NCBI GenBank assembly: GCA_002104895.1
Contig: MCFG01000457.1
Coordinates: 1-49,479, forward strand
From: Anaeromyces robustus
Lineage: Eukaryota > Neocallimastigomycota > Neocallimastigomycetes > Neocallimastigales > Neocallimastigaceae
Direction: 5' to 3'
Length of the DNA stretch: 49,479 nucleotides
Part shown: positions 40,960 to 49,479 of the stretch, piece after piece
Layout: every line of letters starts with the position of its first letter
How positions within the stretch are numbered: position 1 is the stretch's first letter
Program-made: the position numbers and the translations under genes
Notes under the pieces: generated by a model
The model's input: the letters and a program-made list of their open reading frames with translations, nothing else
Told to the model about the DNA's origin: nothing
The model's database searches: none

Positions 40960-42889
40960 GTATAAGATGAAAGAATCCCAGAAACGGATATAAATGGATT
41001 TAAATTTAGAGCAAAAGCTTTTATTTTTTTTTAAATATTGTAATATCTATTGTAATAAAAATATAATATTTTATTTAAAATGAAATAAATATTAATATTT
41101 AAAAGAATAATATAAATATGTATATATATAATAATGTATAAAAAATATTTATTTTTAAGTATAATATATATATTTTTCTCTTTCATTTTTAATTTTTAAT
41201 ATTTAAATAATATTTTTGTTCTATCTAATTGCCAATATAAGAATAAAATATTTTTTTTTCCTTATTTATAATTTACTTATTTTTTAAATTAATATTGTTG
41301 AATATATGTACAATATTATGTAATAGTTTTTTTTTTCTTCCTGAAAAAATTATATAATATGGAACAAAAAAAAAAAGCTATATATATTTCTATTTTTATT
41401 TTAATGAAAGATATAAGATTGAAGTTTGTAAATTTAATAACAAATTATTTATTGTTAATAATAATAAAAAAAAAATAAAATAAAGAAATAAAATAAATAA
41501 ATAAAAAAAAAAAAAAAAAAAAAGATAAAAATATATGAAAATTATAAAAAATTTTCAAAAAAAAAAAAATTTTTTGTTATCAAAAATAATTTTTTTTTAT
41601 TATTTATTTACTCTTTTTTTCATTAAAAACTTCTTTGTTTTTTTTTTGCTTGTTTATTTTCTTTTCAATTTTTTTTTATTTATTATCAAAACAATTAATG
41701 TAGTTTTTTAAGGAAAAAAAGTAAGGATAAAATCATTTTAAAAATAAAATAAAAATATTTAAGATTACTAATTATTAATTATTATTTTAATCATTTCATA
41801 GTTTATTCCATCAAAATTATAATATAATTAGATTATACATGAACTCTCTTAAATATAATTACACTGTTTACTTTGTTTATTATTATTAAATATGTTAATT
41901 TTATATTATCTTATATATTCCATTATAATTAATAATATATATGCCATTTTTTATATGTCTCTAAAATCTTATATTTATTTGTAATTACATTTTCCCTACT
42001 TATTGTATAATATTTTAATATATAAACATATAGATAAATGTATAGATAAATCTAAATATATATATATTTTAGATAGAAATTTAAATTTAAACCTTTATAA
42101 TTCCAGAATATTTATAAATTGAATATTAACCATAAACCATTAACAATAATAAATATGTTACTCTAAGCCTAAATAAAAATTATGTCTATTTTCTTTTTTT
42201 TTTTTTTTATTATTATATTTTAAAAATTCTTGAAATAGATAGTAAAAGAAAAGATAAGAAAATAAAATTAAAAAAAAAAAAAAACAACTAAATATGAAAA
42301 TAAAATTTTTTATTTTTCTTTATTTTTTTTTTCTTGTTTTTTCTTCATCTTTTTATTAATTTATTTTGTGACATATTAAAAAAAAATTTTTTTTTTTTTG
42401 TAATTATTAATATTTATTATTATTATTTATTATTAATATTATTTATTATTTATTATTATTTTAATTTAATATATTTATTGGTTTAATTATTGCATGAGTG
42501 TGTATCCACAAAAAAAAAATTAATAAAATAATTTAAAATAAAAAAGTTTAAAATATAAAAAAAAGTTTTTATATACATTTAATAATACATTGTTAAAAAT
42601 AAAGGAAAAATTTTATTTTTTATTATTATTGTTATTGTTATTGTTATTAAAAATGTTACAAAAAAAAATAAAATAAATAAAAAATAAAAACATTTTTATT
42701 ATTATTTTTAATTTTATGTATATTAAAATCAACCAACTTTTTTTATAATAAATTTTATTTTTCATATAATTTTTAGATTTTATTCATTTTTAAAACATAA
42801 AATAAAACGGAATAATTAAAATATTGTTAGATAGTAGTATTTAATATTATTTGATATTTATATTATTTTTAGTTAAAAGTTGTCATATA

Positions 42890-42920
42890 CAATATGCAAT
42901 ATGCAATATGCAATATGCAA
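42890..42920. repeat. AATATGC heptamer repeat
   Basis: Four consecutive copies of AATATGC (last one AATGTG-like). Confidence 0.85.
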
Positions 42921-43274
42921 TGTGTGTATTTACATTTAATTTTTTTTTTTTTTTTGAATTTTTTTAAATTTTTTTAAATTTTTTAAAAAATCTTAAATTA
43001 ATAATTAAATTAAAAAAGAAAATTAAATCAAATTTTTTTTTCAATATTAAAAATAATTGGTTACACTTTTTTATTAAATTTTTTGTTGTATCTTTTTTTT
43101 TTAATTGTATTTTATTTTATTTTATTTTAATTTTCATTGTAGAACAATATTATAATTACTTGTTGCTTTTTGTACTTTTCTATATTGAAATATATATATA
43201 AATATAAATATAGAGGTATATGTTTGTATGTGTATATGTGTTTATGTATTAATAATATTTATATATCAAAAAAA

Positions 43275-43354
43275 AAAAGTTTTATTATTTTTTATTGAAT
43301 ATAAAAGTTTTATTATTTTTTATTGAATATAAAAGTTTTATTATTTTTTATAAT
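43275..43354. repeat. 28-bp tandem repeat, nearly three copies
   Basis: A 28-base unit starting AAAAGTTTTATTATTTTTTA begins at 43275, 43303 and 43331; the third copy diverges after about 20 bases. Confidence 0.85.
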
Positions 43355-43479
43355 TTTTAAAAAAAATTAATAAAAAATAAAAAGAATATATATATAGAGA
43401 GAGAATAAAATTTATATAAAAGAATTTCTTCATATTTTAATCTTATATATAAATTTATTAAAACAGAAAAAAAAAATAA

Positions 43480-43496
43480 GGTATATATGATATACC
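43480..43496. repeat. Perfect short palindrome upstream of a candidate start
   Basis: GGTATATATGATATACC has 7-base arms around ATG. It ends 15 bases before the ATG at 43512. It may be a protein-binding site or an RNA hairpin near the 5' end; this is inference only. Confidence 0.45.
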
Positions 43497-43511
43497 CTAT
43501 AATATATAAAA

Positions 43512-43613
43512 ATGGAAACAGTATTAGCACAAGAATATATGTTAAATGAGGGTAGTTTTGGTTTAATAATGGTCAGGTCAAGATGTTTAATTAATAACAA
43601 AATAACTAATTAA
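43512..43613 (+). CDS. Candidate first exon of a protein kinase-like gene (partial)
   Basis: An ATG in an A-rich context opens a 33-codon frame. The first 20 codons read METVLAQEYMLNEGSFGLIM, in which YMLNEGSFGLIM resembles the ATP-binding glycine loop of protein kinases (YxLGEGSFGxV), with Asn in place of the first Gly. A GTCAGG donor-like site follows directly at 43572, after which the frame continues for 13 unconvincing codons to a stop at 43611. Base composition is clearly richer than the flanks. The downstream DNA is occupied by retroelements up to the end of the window, so any remaining exons lie outside. It could equally be a stray fragment or chance. Confidence 0.35.
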   Translation: METVLAQEYMLNEGSFGLIMVRSRCLINNKITN

Positions 43614-43999
43614 ACAAATATATAATTAATAGGCAAATTTATTTATTAATACACAATAAATTAATTAATTAAAAGAACACGTTTTAAAATAATTAGGTTT
43701 TATAATAATATTTTTTATTAATAATTAATTAAGAAAAGTTTAAATAATAATTAGATTATTAAGTCATTAATTCTAAGTTATTTAATAATCTTACAAAGAT
43801 TAAAAGGAATTGTAATTTCAATCCTTATTTATACTTTTTCTAAATCTAATAATTATTAATACATTTAATTATTATAATCTATTGATAATATATTTATACA
43901 TGTATAATTTTAAATAAAATATATGAATAAAATAATATTGATAAAAATCTAACTATATAAAACTAATATAAAACTATATAAACTATTAATAAATTTAAT
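43614..43999. other. AT-rich spacer between the candidate exon and LTR element A
   Basis: About 390 bases with no gene. Short, slightly GC-richer words (AATTAGGTTTTATAATAAT, TTAAAAGGAATTGTAATTTC) occur but no element ends can be recognised. Confidence 0.45.
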
Positions 44000-44816
44000 T
44001 GTAACGAATCTCTCAATTAGTAAAATAGTAACCATGGTCTAGTGGTTAGTAACTATGACCATCTGGGCGAACACTCTGGGTTTGACTCACACCTTGTTCC
44101 AAATTTTATAAAAATTTTTATTTTAAATTTATTTATTATAAATTTCTGTATTTTATTCTGTATTTGTTTCTGTATTTTATTTCTGTATTTCTTTATAGAA
44201 TTACATGGAATAAAATTAGAAACTTTAAGAAAAAATTATATAATATTTCTTTATTTTTCTATGAGATTCATTTTATATCAAAATATCTTAGTTCTTGTTT
44301 ACCTTTGTCTACTTTTCTTGAATAATTCTAGTATCCATCCTATCAAGTATCCTTCTCGAATAAAAATTTTTCCTGATAAAGTAAAAAAAAAATAAAGCAC
44401 CCAGATTCCATCCGTCCTTAGTTTAACCAAGTTCTTAGAACTACCGCCTAATTTCTCTCCTTAGTCTTAGCTACTTTACTTTGAATTGCCTTTGAACTAC
44501 TTAGAAACCTTAGTTATTGGAAATTTTGTACCACCCTAGAATAGTTAAAAAATTTTCCTTGTGTAACATTTTGAAAAATTTCCTTGTACTACCCAAAGAT
44601 AAAAATAGTGTACCCCATAGCATTTGAAAAAAGATTTTGTACTACCTTGCCAGTAATATTTTTGGAAAATTAATAAAATTAAATTAAAAAATTAAATAAA
44701 TTAAATTAAGTGAATAAATATTAATAAATTAAATAAATTATTATAAAAAATTAAGTGAATGAATAAATTATAGAATAGATAAATTAAATTATTTTTCAAA
44801 AAAATTTTTTCTAGTC

Positions 44817-44847
<31 letters not shown>

Positions 44848-44946
44848 TATAAATTTAATAAAATTTTTAATAAGGAGAATCATTCTGAGGATCCTTATTT
44901 TATATTGTCTTTCTTTTCTTTTTATAATTAAATTTCGAGTTTCACA
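44000..44946 (+). repeat. Probable 5' LTR of element A
   Basis: Starts TGTAACG, ends TTTCACA, and is followed two bases later by TGGCCCTCGCTGGTAGGC, which has the position and TGG start of a primer-binding site. Only the first 37 bases can be compared with the 3' copy, so the right border is inferred from end motifs. An A-run occupies about 44817-44843. Confidence 0.55.
44031..44103 (+). other. tRNA-like segment with A-box and B-box inside the 5' LTR
   Basis: TGGTCTAGTGG (44035-44045) matches an RNA polymerase III A-box as found in tRNA-Glu-like genes, and GGGTTTGACTCAC (44079-44091) is close to the B-box GGTTCGANTCC, at a tRNA-like distance. A clean cloverleaf cannot be folded by eye: the anticodon stem does not pair well. 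It is probably a tRNA-derived (SINE-like) insertion or a degenerate tRNA copy, not a working tRNA gene. Confidence 0.4.
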
Positions 44947-45556
44947 TTGGCCCTCGCTGGTAGGCTCAGACGTAAGTCCTACATTCAGCTCGAGTAAGTT
45001 GATAAACTGAAAGAACAGCAGTGTGAAATAGAAAAAATTATTAAAAGAAAAACATCTTTGTAAACTTCTGTGTAATTAAATATCTATTAAACTCTTAAGG
45101 TAAATTATTTGTAAAATATACTAGGAGCGTTTAGAGCTCATATACAGAGTGTTTGGCGTAAGTAACTAGTTTCTAGTAGGTTAAGAAACTATAGTCAATT
45201 AGTTACTTAGGTATTGATAAAAGTGGGTAGTGTGAAAAGCACGCTTTCTTGGGGGAAGGAATTGTTGTGCGATAAAAAGCACTGCAATATCGGACGTTCA
45301 AGTTCAATACCTTCGTAAGCTCTGGCAAATAAGGAACTTCAGTCACCGAAGGCTGGAGGTTGGTCGTGAAGGTGAAGCGACTTTAATTATATAGTTTTAA
45401 TATTTATTTCGAGGTCTAGTATATACCTCTAGTTAGTAGCTTTTGCCGGTTTATTTTTGAGTTGTAAGGCATAAAAAGCGAAATTAAAATTTAAATTTAC
45501 CTTAATAAACAATTTGAATTCCTAGTCGAGACCAATAATAAATTAATCAAACAAAA
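44947..45556 (+). other. Leader of element A between LTR and gag
   Basis: About 600 bases of non-coding, GC-richer sequence following the putative primer-binding site. Short inverted pairs (GGCTCAGACG and nearby CGTAAGTCC; TTCAGTCACCGAAG; CGAGGTCTAGTATATACCTC) suggest RNA structure, as is common in retroelement leaders. Confidence 0.5.
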
Positions 45557-47491
45557 ATGAACGAAGATAACTTTCTTAATTTAAACGTTATGTACAAAGA
45601 TGGATTCGCTGGAGACCGTCGTTTCTTTAAAGGCTTCCTTGCAAAAATGAACCTTGTCTTTATGTTGCAACCAGAAAAGTTTTCTGAAGATCCAATCAAG
45701 GTTGCATACATCATTTCCAGACTTTACGGTTCTGCAATGAATTGGGCCGCAACTTTAATTGAAAATGTGGACCCATGTTTAGATGACTATGAAGCGTTTA
45801 TATCCAAGTTTAAAGCTACCTTTGGAAATTATGATTCAACCTTCATAGCAAACCAAAAGCTCAGAACCATTAAACAGAGACGTCTTGGAGATGTAAGAAG
45901 CTACATCCTGGAGTTCAATAAATACGCAGATGAGTCTTCTTGGAATGAAGCTGCTAAAATGGATGCTTTTCTCGCAGGATTAAACGACAATATTGCAACT
46001 AGAATCTTAGAAATGTTTCCTGGACCACAATCCTTATTCTCTCTTCAAACCATAGCTTCTCGTATAGATTTAAGACTTTCTACTCATAATCAATACTTTA
46101 AATCGAATAATTCAAGTAATCATTCTTTTGGTCGTCATGCTAACTCTTTTCAATTTGCTTCGAATAAATCTAATGAAACAATAACTCGTGATGAAAAAGA
46201 AAGAAGAAGAAAAGAACATCTTTGTTTCTACTGTGGATCAAAAAACCATCAAGTTAATAACTGCCCTTTAAAGAATAAAGTAAATGAAGATGATAACAAA
46301 CCCTCTTCCAGCAATGCTTTTATTTCTAATCCAGAATCTAAACCAAAATCAAGACCTAGACTTTCTGATGATCCATCTTTGAATGCTCCAGTTGTCGAAT
46401 TCAATCTACAAACTCTAAACTCTTCCTGCAACGTTAAGTTACTGATTGATTCAGGTTCTCAATTAAATCTTATGGATATTCACTTTGCTAAAGAAAACAA
46501 TATTCCTTTCGATACAAATTCTACTTTTCCTGCCGTTTCTGGAGTAGCCGGAAATCAAACAATTTTTGGTAAAACTTATCCCATCTCATTGAAATATAAA
46601 AATCACCTTTGTAAAACAGAATTCTATATTGTGGATCTACCTTCGTATTGTGGTATTCTTGGAATAGATTGGCTCGTAACTCACAATCCCACTATCAATT
46701 TTACAACTAAAGAAATAACTTTCAATTCAAATTACTGTCTTTCAAATTGTTTAATACTCCCAAATTCATTCGTGACGAATTCTCAAAATACAAAATCTGA
46801 TAAATCTTGTAAACCTCATTCTAAAAATAATAATAATCTTGATAATCACTCTGGCAATAAATCTTTCTGTAATACTTCTTGTTTCCACTCAGAACGTACA
46901 AAATCAATTAATTCACAACCTTTGAAAAATAATAATAAACCAACTTATGTTTCTAACTCTTGTGTACTTCCTAGAAAAAATTCTTGTAATAATCCTGTTA
47001 ATCTTAGTACAAATTCTTGTAATCCTGTTAACTCTAGTAATTCTCCTTGTAACTCTGTTAATCTTAGTAACGATTCTTTTAATAATAATTCTTGTAATAA
47101 TCTGAAATCTGGTAATCAATCTGTTTCCTCTGGCAATCCTTATTCTTGCTCAAAATCAAATTCTTCAAATCAACCTATTCAAAATATTAATTTTTCAAAA
47201 CCCAATAATCCAATCTTTTCGAAGGAGAGTGTGAATGATAAGAATAAATCAAATTCATATTTTTATTCAAAATCAAATAAATATTCTACATGTCAAAATT
47301 TTTTCCTAGCAAATTCAAAAGAAATTATTAACAATTCTTCATACTTTGCAATCTGTAATTCAAAATCAATTAAATACAAAAGAAAACAAAACAACAAATT
47401 TAAAGAATTTAAACTTGATGCATACCTCCCTTATGAAGATAAACCACCTGAAAATTTACTTTGTTACTTTGTTAAAAATAAATCAAAATGA
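45557..47491 (+). CDS. Gag-protease polyprotein of element A
   Basis: A 644-residue frame from an ATG at the end of the leader. Residues 1-180 resemble the Ty3/gypsy gag core (for example FAGDRRFFKGFL, DYEAFISKFKATFG, LRTIKQRRLGDVRSYILEF). A CCHC zinc knuckle follows (CFYCGSKNHQVNNC, about 223-236), then an aspartic protease region with the DSG active-site motif (LLIDSGSQLNLMD) and the closing ILGIDWL block. About 250 residues of Ser/Asn/Cys-rich repeats with many NS-SCN units make up the C-terminal part, which is unusual for the family. Nothing of polymerase or integrase follows. The frame appears whole. Codon use is less A/T-biased than in the host genes nearby. Confidence 0.88.
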   Translation: MNEDNFLNLNVMYKDGFAGDRRFFKGFLAKMNLVFMLQPEKFSEDPIKVAYIISRLYGSAMNWAATLIENVDPCLDDYEAFISKFKATFGNYDSTFIANQKLRTIKQRRLGDVRSYILEFNKYADESSWNEAAKMDAFLAGLNDNIATRILEMFPGPQSLFSLQTIASRIDLRLSTHNQYFKSNNSSNHSFGRHANSFQFASNKSNETITRDEKERRRKEHLCFYCGSKNHQVNNCPLKNKVNEDDNKPSSSNAFISNPESKPKSRPRLSDDPSLNAPVVEFNLQTLNSSCNVKLLIDSGSQLNLMDIHFAKENNIPFDTNSTFPAVSGVAGNQTIFGKTYPISLKYKNHLCKTEFYIVDLPSYCGILGIDWLVTHNPTINFTTKEITFNSNYCLSNCLILPNSFVTNSQNTKSDKSCKPHSKNNNNLDNHSGNKSFCNTSCFHSERTKSINSQPLKNNNKPTYVSNSCVLPRKNSCNNPVNLSTNSCNPVNSSNSPCNSVNLSNDSFNNNSCNNLKSGNQSVSSGNPYSCSKSNSSNQPIQNINFSKPNNPIFSKESVNDKNKSNSYFYSKSNKYSTCQNFFLANSKEIINNSSYFAICNSKSIKYKRKQNNKFKEFKLDAYLPYEDKPPENLLCYFVKNKSK

Positions 47492-47801
47492 AAAGAAAAA
47501 CTTAAATAATGAATCTCAATTATTAAATATATTTTATCAATATTTTATTCTTTATTAATATCAAACTTATTGTTATTATTATTAGTTTAAAATCTTAGCT
47601 TAGTTTAGTTTAGTTATAGTATTATCAATATCATGTAAACTTTATTAATATTCATGTATCTTTATTAATATCAAATTATATTATTTTTACACCTATATAG
47701 TATAGTTTTAGTATAGTTTAAAAATTTAGTTAAAATTTTTCTTAGTATAGTTTAGCCTAGTTTTAAGATTCGTCTGGTATCCGAATCCTGAAGGAGGACC
47801 A
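47492..47801 (+). other. 3' untranslated part of element A with purine tract
   Basis: A/T-rich sequence with repeated TAGTTTAGTT-like and TTTATTAATATCA-like words. A GATTCG...CGAATC hairpin (about 47767-47787) lies immediately upstream of the AAGGAGGA purine tract (47791-47798) that precedes the 3' LTR. Confidence 0.55.
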
Positions 47802-47838
47802 TGTAACGAATCTCTCAATTAGTAAAATAGTAACCATG

Positions 47839-48442
47839 TGGTACAGGATTCAAATAAAAAGAGAAATTTTATGGATTTAAAATAAAAAAAATAACACAAA
47901 TATTTTTATAAATAGTTAATTATTAGGAATAATAAATAATAAATAATAATAGTGTAATAAATTACATTAAATGTAATATGTAAATTAAACAAAAATTTAA
48001 TTATTTATAACCAATAAGATTAAAATAATAATAAGTAAAAACAATTATATAAGAAATATATAAAATTAAGTAGAAAGGGGGGTTCTTTTATTATTAATAA
48101 TTAGTTTTATAGGAATTAGTTAGGAAAACTAAAATAAAACTTATAGGATTTAATAATATTTAGGAAATTGGTTATAAATTTTTTTATAATAGTTAGATAT
48201 ATTAAAGGATTATATCTAATTAATATTAATAATTTTATATACGATATTTAAATAATAATACGACTTTTATAATAAATAAATAAATAAATAAAATACGACT
48301 ATAAAATAAATAATCTTTATACATTTAATATTTAATATTCGAGTGTAAATTCTATTTATCTTCTTAATAGAATATATTATTTTATTAATAAATAATCTTG
48401 CTAACTCACACAAAATTGATACTTTATAAAAAATACGTATCA
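47839..48442 (+). repeat. Probable 5' LTR of element B
   Basis: About 604 bases between the break in element A and the primer-binding-site-like sequence, with TG...CA ends. A GAAAGGGGGGTTC word near 48073 and an AATA tract near 48273-48292 occur inside. The partner LTR is outside the window, so the borders are inferred. Confidence 0.55.
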
Positions 48443-48447
48443 AAATT

Positions 48448-48465
48448 TGGCGCCCAACGTGGGGG
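48448..48465 (+). other. Primer-binding-site-like sequence of element B
   Basis: TGGCGCCCAACGTGGGG starts with TGG (complement of the tRNA CCA end), lies five bases after the LTR end, and is a strikingly GC-rich block in A/T-rich DNA. Confidence 0.7.
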
Positions 48466-48682
48466 GGGAAAAGCAAGACTTGATAGAATAGTATGAAGAT
48501 ATTAAGAAAATAATAATTACAAGATTGATTTTATTATAATAACATATTAATTTTTTTGTTTTCTTTTAAAATATTTTATTATTATTTCTTTTTTTTTTAC
48601 AATTTATAAATATCAAATATTTCTTTTATTATATAAAACTATAAAATATTTTTTTATTTTGATTATTACATTATATTTGTTT

Positions 48683-48686
<4 letters not shown>

Positions 48687-48759
<73 letters not shown>
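48687..48759 (+). repeat. 73-base poly-A tract in the leader of element B
   Basis: Uninterrupted A homopolymer that ends 34 bases before the gag start. The length may be an assembly estimate. Confidence 0.9.
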
Positions 48760-48761
<2 letters not shown>

Positions 48762-48793
48762 AAAAAAAATAAAATAAAATAAAAATCTACAAA

Positions 48794-49479
48794 ATGTTTG
48801 ATGCTACTAAATTACAAAAAGCTTTACCACTCCTTTCAGATTATGGTAAAGACGTGGACAGTTGGATGTACGAGTTCTCCAAAACTATGGAACTCTATGA
48901 CGTTTTGGAGCCAAGAAGAATTTTTGTTTGGGCTAAAGAAGCAGTGGAAGAAGACATTCAAGGTGTCTTAAATTCATTAAGAACTAGGACTGGTAATGAA
49001 ATAAGATACCCTGGACTTAGAGAAATGCAAGCTGCCATTGAGGATTATATGCACATTACAGAAAATGATAAATGTGCTGTTTTAAAATCTTTAAAAATCA
49101 ATAACGACGAAACCTTAAAGAAATTTAATTACAAATATAAAAAATTATATCAAAAATTGAGTCATGAATATAGAAGACTCATTTCGGTAAAGGATTATAC
49201 CAATGCTATCAGTACAAGAGTATTTCCTTGTTCAAGGGTTATGATAGCAGAATGTGAAACATTAAATGAGGCTTTTAAAATTGCTGAAATTGCCGAGGAA
49301 GCAGAAAAAGAAATTTCTAGTGCAAATATTAAAAATGGATACGAAAAAGAAGCTAATATTATGGTAACTCAAAGTTATATTAATAATGGTAACCCATTAT
49401 TAAATCATCCATTTTATGAGAACTTAAATTACAACCAGTTATCAACTAATTATAACCCAAATATTTCAAGGAATGAAGA
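48794..49479 (+). CDS. Gag-like polyprotein of element B (partial, runs off the window)
   Basis: An ATG in an A-rich context opens a frame that stays open to the last base (228 codons). It begins MFDATKLQKALPLLSDYGKD and has the helical, charged, Trp/Tyr-containing style of a retrotransposon capsid (for example DSWMYEFSKTMELYDVLEP, FKIAEIAEEAEKEISS). No zinc knuckle or enzymatic domain is reached within the window. The identification as gag rests mainly on position after an LTR and primer-binding site. Confidence 0.72.
   Translation, partial: MFDATKLQKALPLLSDYGKDVDSWMYEFSKTMELYDVLEPRRIFVWAKEAVEEDIQGVLNSLRTRTGNEIRYPGLREMQAAIEDYMHITENDKCAVLKSLKINNDETLKKFNYKYKKLYQKLSHEYRRLISVKDYTNAISTRVFPCSRVMIAECETLNEAFKIAEIAEEAEKEISSANIKNGYEKEANIMVTQSYINNGNPLLNHPFYENLNYNQLSTNYNPNISRNE

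Larger units (their letters stand above)
40960..43511. other. AT-rich intergenic region with minisatellites
   Basis: No gene is supported. Just after the ATA array there is a 17-codon open stretch (DERIPETDINGFKFRAKAF at about 40969-41025) that may be a leftover of a terminal exon of the LRR gene. Further on are homopolymer-rich sequence, an ATATGCA heptamer repeat and a 28-bp tandem repeat, listed separately. Confidence 0.5.
44000..47838 (+). mobile_element. LTR retrotransposon relic A (Ty3-like, gag-protease only)
   Basis: A 37-base sequence starting TGTAACGAATCTCTCAATTA occurs at 44000-44036 and again at 47802-47838. These are read as the starts of the 5' and 3' LTRs. The 5' LTR most likely runs to about 44946, giving TGT...ACA ends, followed by a TGG-starting primer-binding-site-like sequence at 44948-44965. 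A leader follows, then one gag-protease frame (45557-47491) and a purine-rich tract (about 47791-47798) just before the 3' LTR. No reverse transcriptase, RNase H or integrase coding is seen, so it is a non-autonomous element of the gag-only type. The 3' LTR is interrupted after 37 bases by element B. The gag-protease frame itself looks whole. The near-perfect repeat ends suggest a fairly young insertion. GC content is well above the surrounding DNA. Confidence 0.82.
47839..49479 (+). mobile_element. LTR retrotransposon relic B, inserted into the 3' LTR of element A, cut by the window end
   Basis: Directly after the 37 bases shared by both LTRs of element A, a new sequence starts with TGGTACAGG. 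The likely 5' LTR ends at TACGTATCA (48442), so the ends form a short inverted pair TGGTAC/TGATAC. TGGCGCCCAACGTGGGG follows at 48448, a primer-binding-site type widespread in LTR retrotransposons. A 73-base A-run and a gag frame follow. The element continues beyond the window, so its completeness, its 3' LTR and the rest of the LTR of element A cannot be judged. Family: probably Ty3/gypsy, from gag style only. It must be younger than element A. Confidence 0.75.

Noticed and set aside
44031-44103. Functional tRNA gene
   Set aside because: A-box and B-box are present, but acceptor and anticodon stems do not pair into a cloverleaf by eye.
44042-44395. 117-codon frame in the LTR of element A
   Set aside because: It has no ATG, overlaps the tRNA-like segment and LTR, and reads as Phe/Leu/Ile-rich A/T sequence.

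Overview
The window looks like a piece of nuclear genome from an anaerobic gut fungus (Neocallimastigomycota). Non-coding DNA is almost pure A/T with long homopolymers and microsatellites. Genes are short GC-richer islands with many small GT-AG introns. An esterase carries two tandem CBM10-type fungal dockerins, the hallmark of the cellulosome of this phylum, and a second gene encodes an expansin-like wall protein.

Layout: (1) 1988-3707 (+), secreted GDSL/SGNH esterase with a glycine-rich insert and two dockerins. (2) 6107-7462 (+), expansin-like protein with an apparent C-terminal anchor signal. (3) 8393-12519 (-), a 12-exon leucine-rich-repeat (LRR) receptor-like membrane protein with a long Asn/Ser-rich tail ending in a PPPY motif. 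(4) 15064-15421, a MITE-like inverted-repeat element. (5) 16690-17217 (+), a small coiled-coil protein. (6) 18923-22707 (-), COP9 signalosome subunit 2 in 14 exons, 445 residues, whole. (7) 24791-25467 (-), a decayed small secreted Cys-rich protein gene. (8) 26453-27731 (+), an SH3-domain protein with an unresolved 5' end, whose 3' end is duplicated just downstream. (9) about 30692-35025 (+), an M13 (neprilysin-like) metallopeptidase in at least 11 exons, with a giant (TAA)n tract in one intron. (10) 37066-40746 (+), a secreted LRR protein in 15 exons in which nearly every repeat is its own 69-nt exon. (11) 43512-43613 (+), a short candidate first exon resembling a protein-kinase glycine loop. 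(12) 44000 to the end of the window, two LTR retrotransposon relics, one inserted into the other: a gag-protease-only Ty3-like element (A), whose 3' LTR is interrupted after 37 nt by a second element (B), whose gag runs off the window.

The genes do not form one pathway. Functionally the set combines plant-wall attack (esterase, expansin), surface or secreted LRR modules and an SH3 protein that could belong to adhesion or signalling, and one housekeeping regulator (CSN2). The strongest structural signal is the exon organisation of the two LRR genes: all introns are phase 2 and fall at the same point of the repeat, on opposite strands and about 25 kb apart. All exon boundaries were read by eye from GT/AG signals, frame continuity and family similarity; no search was run.
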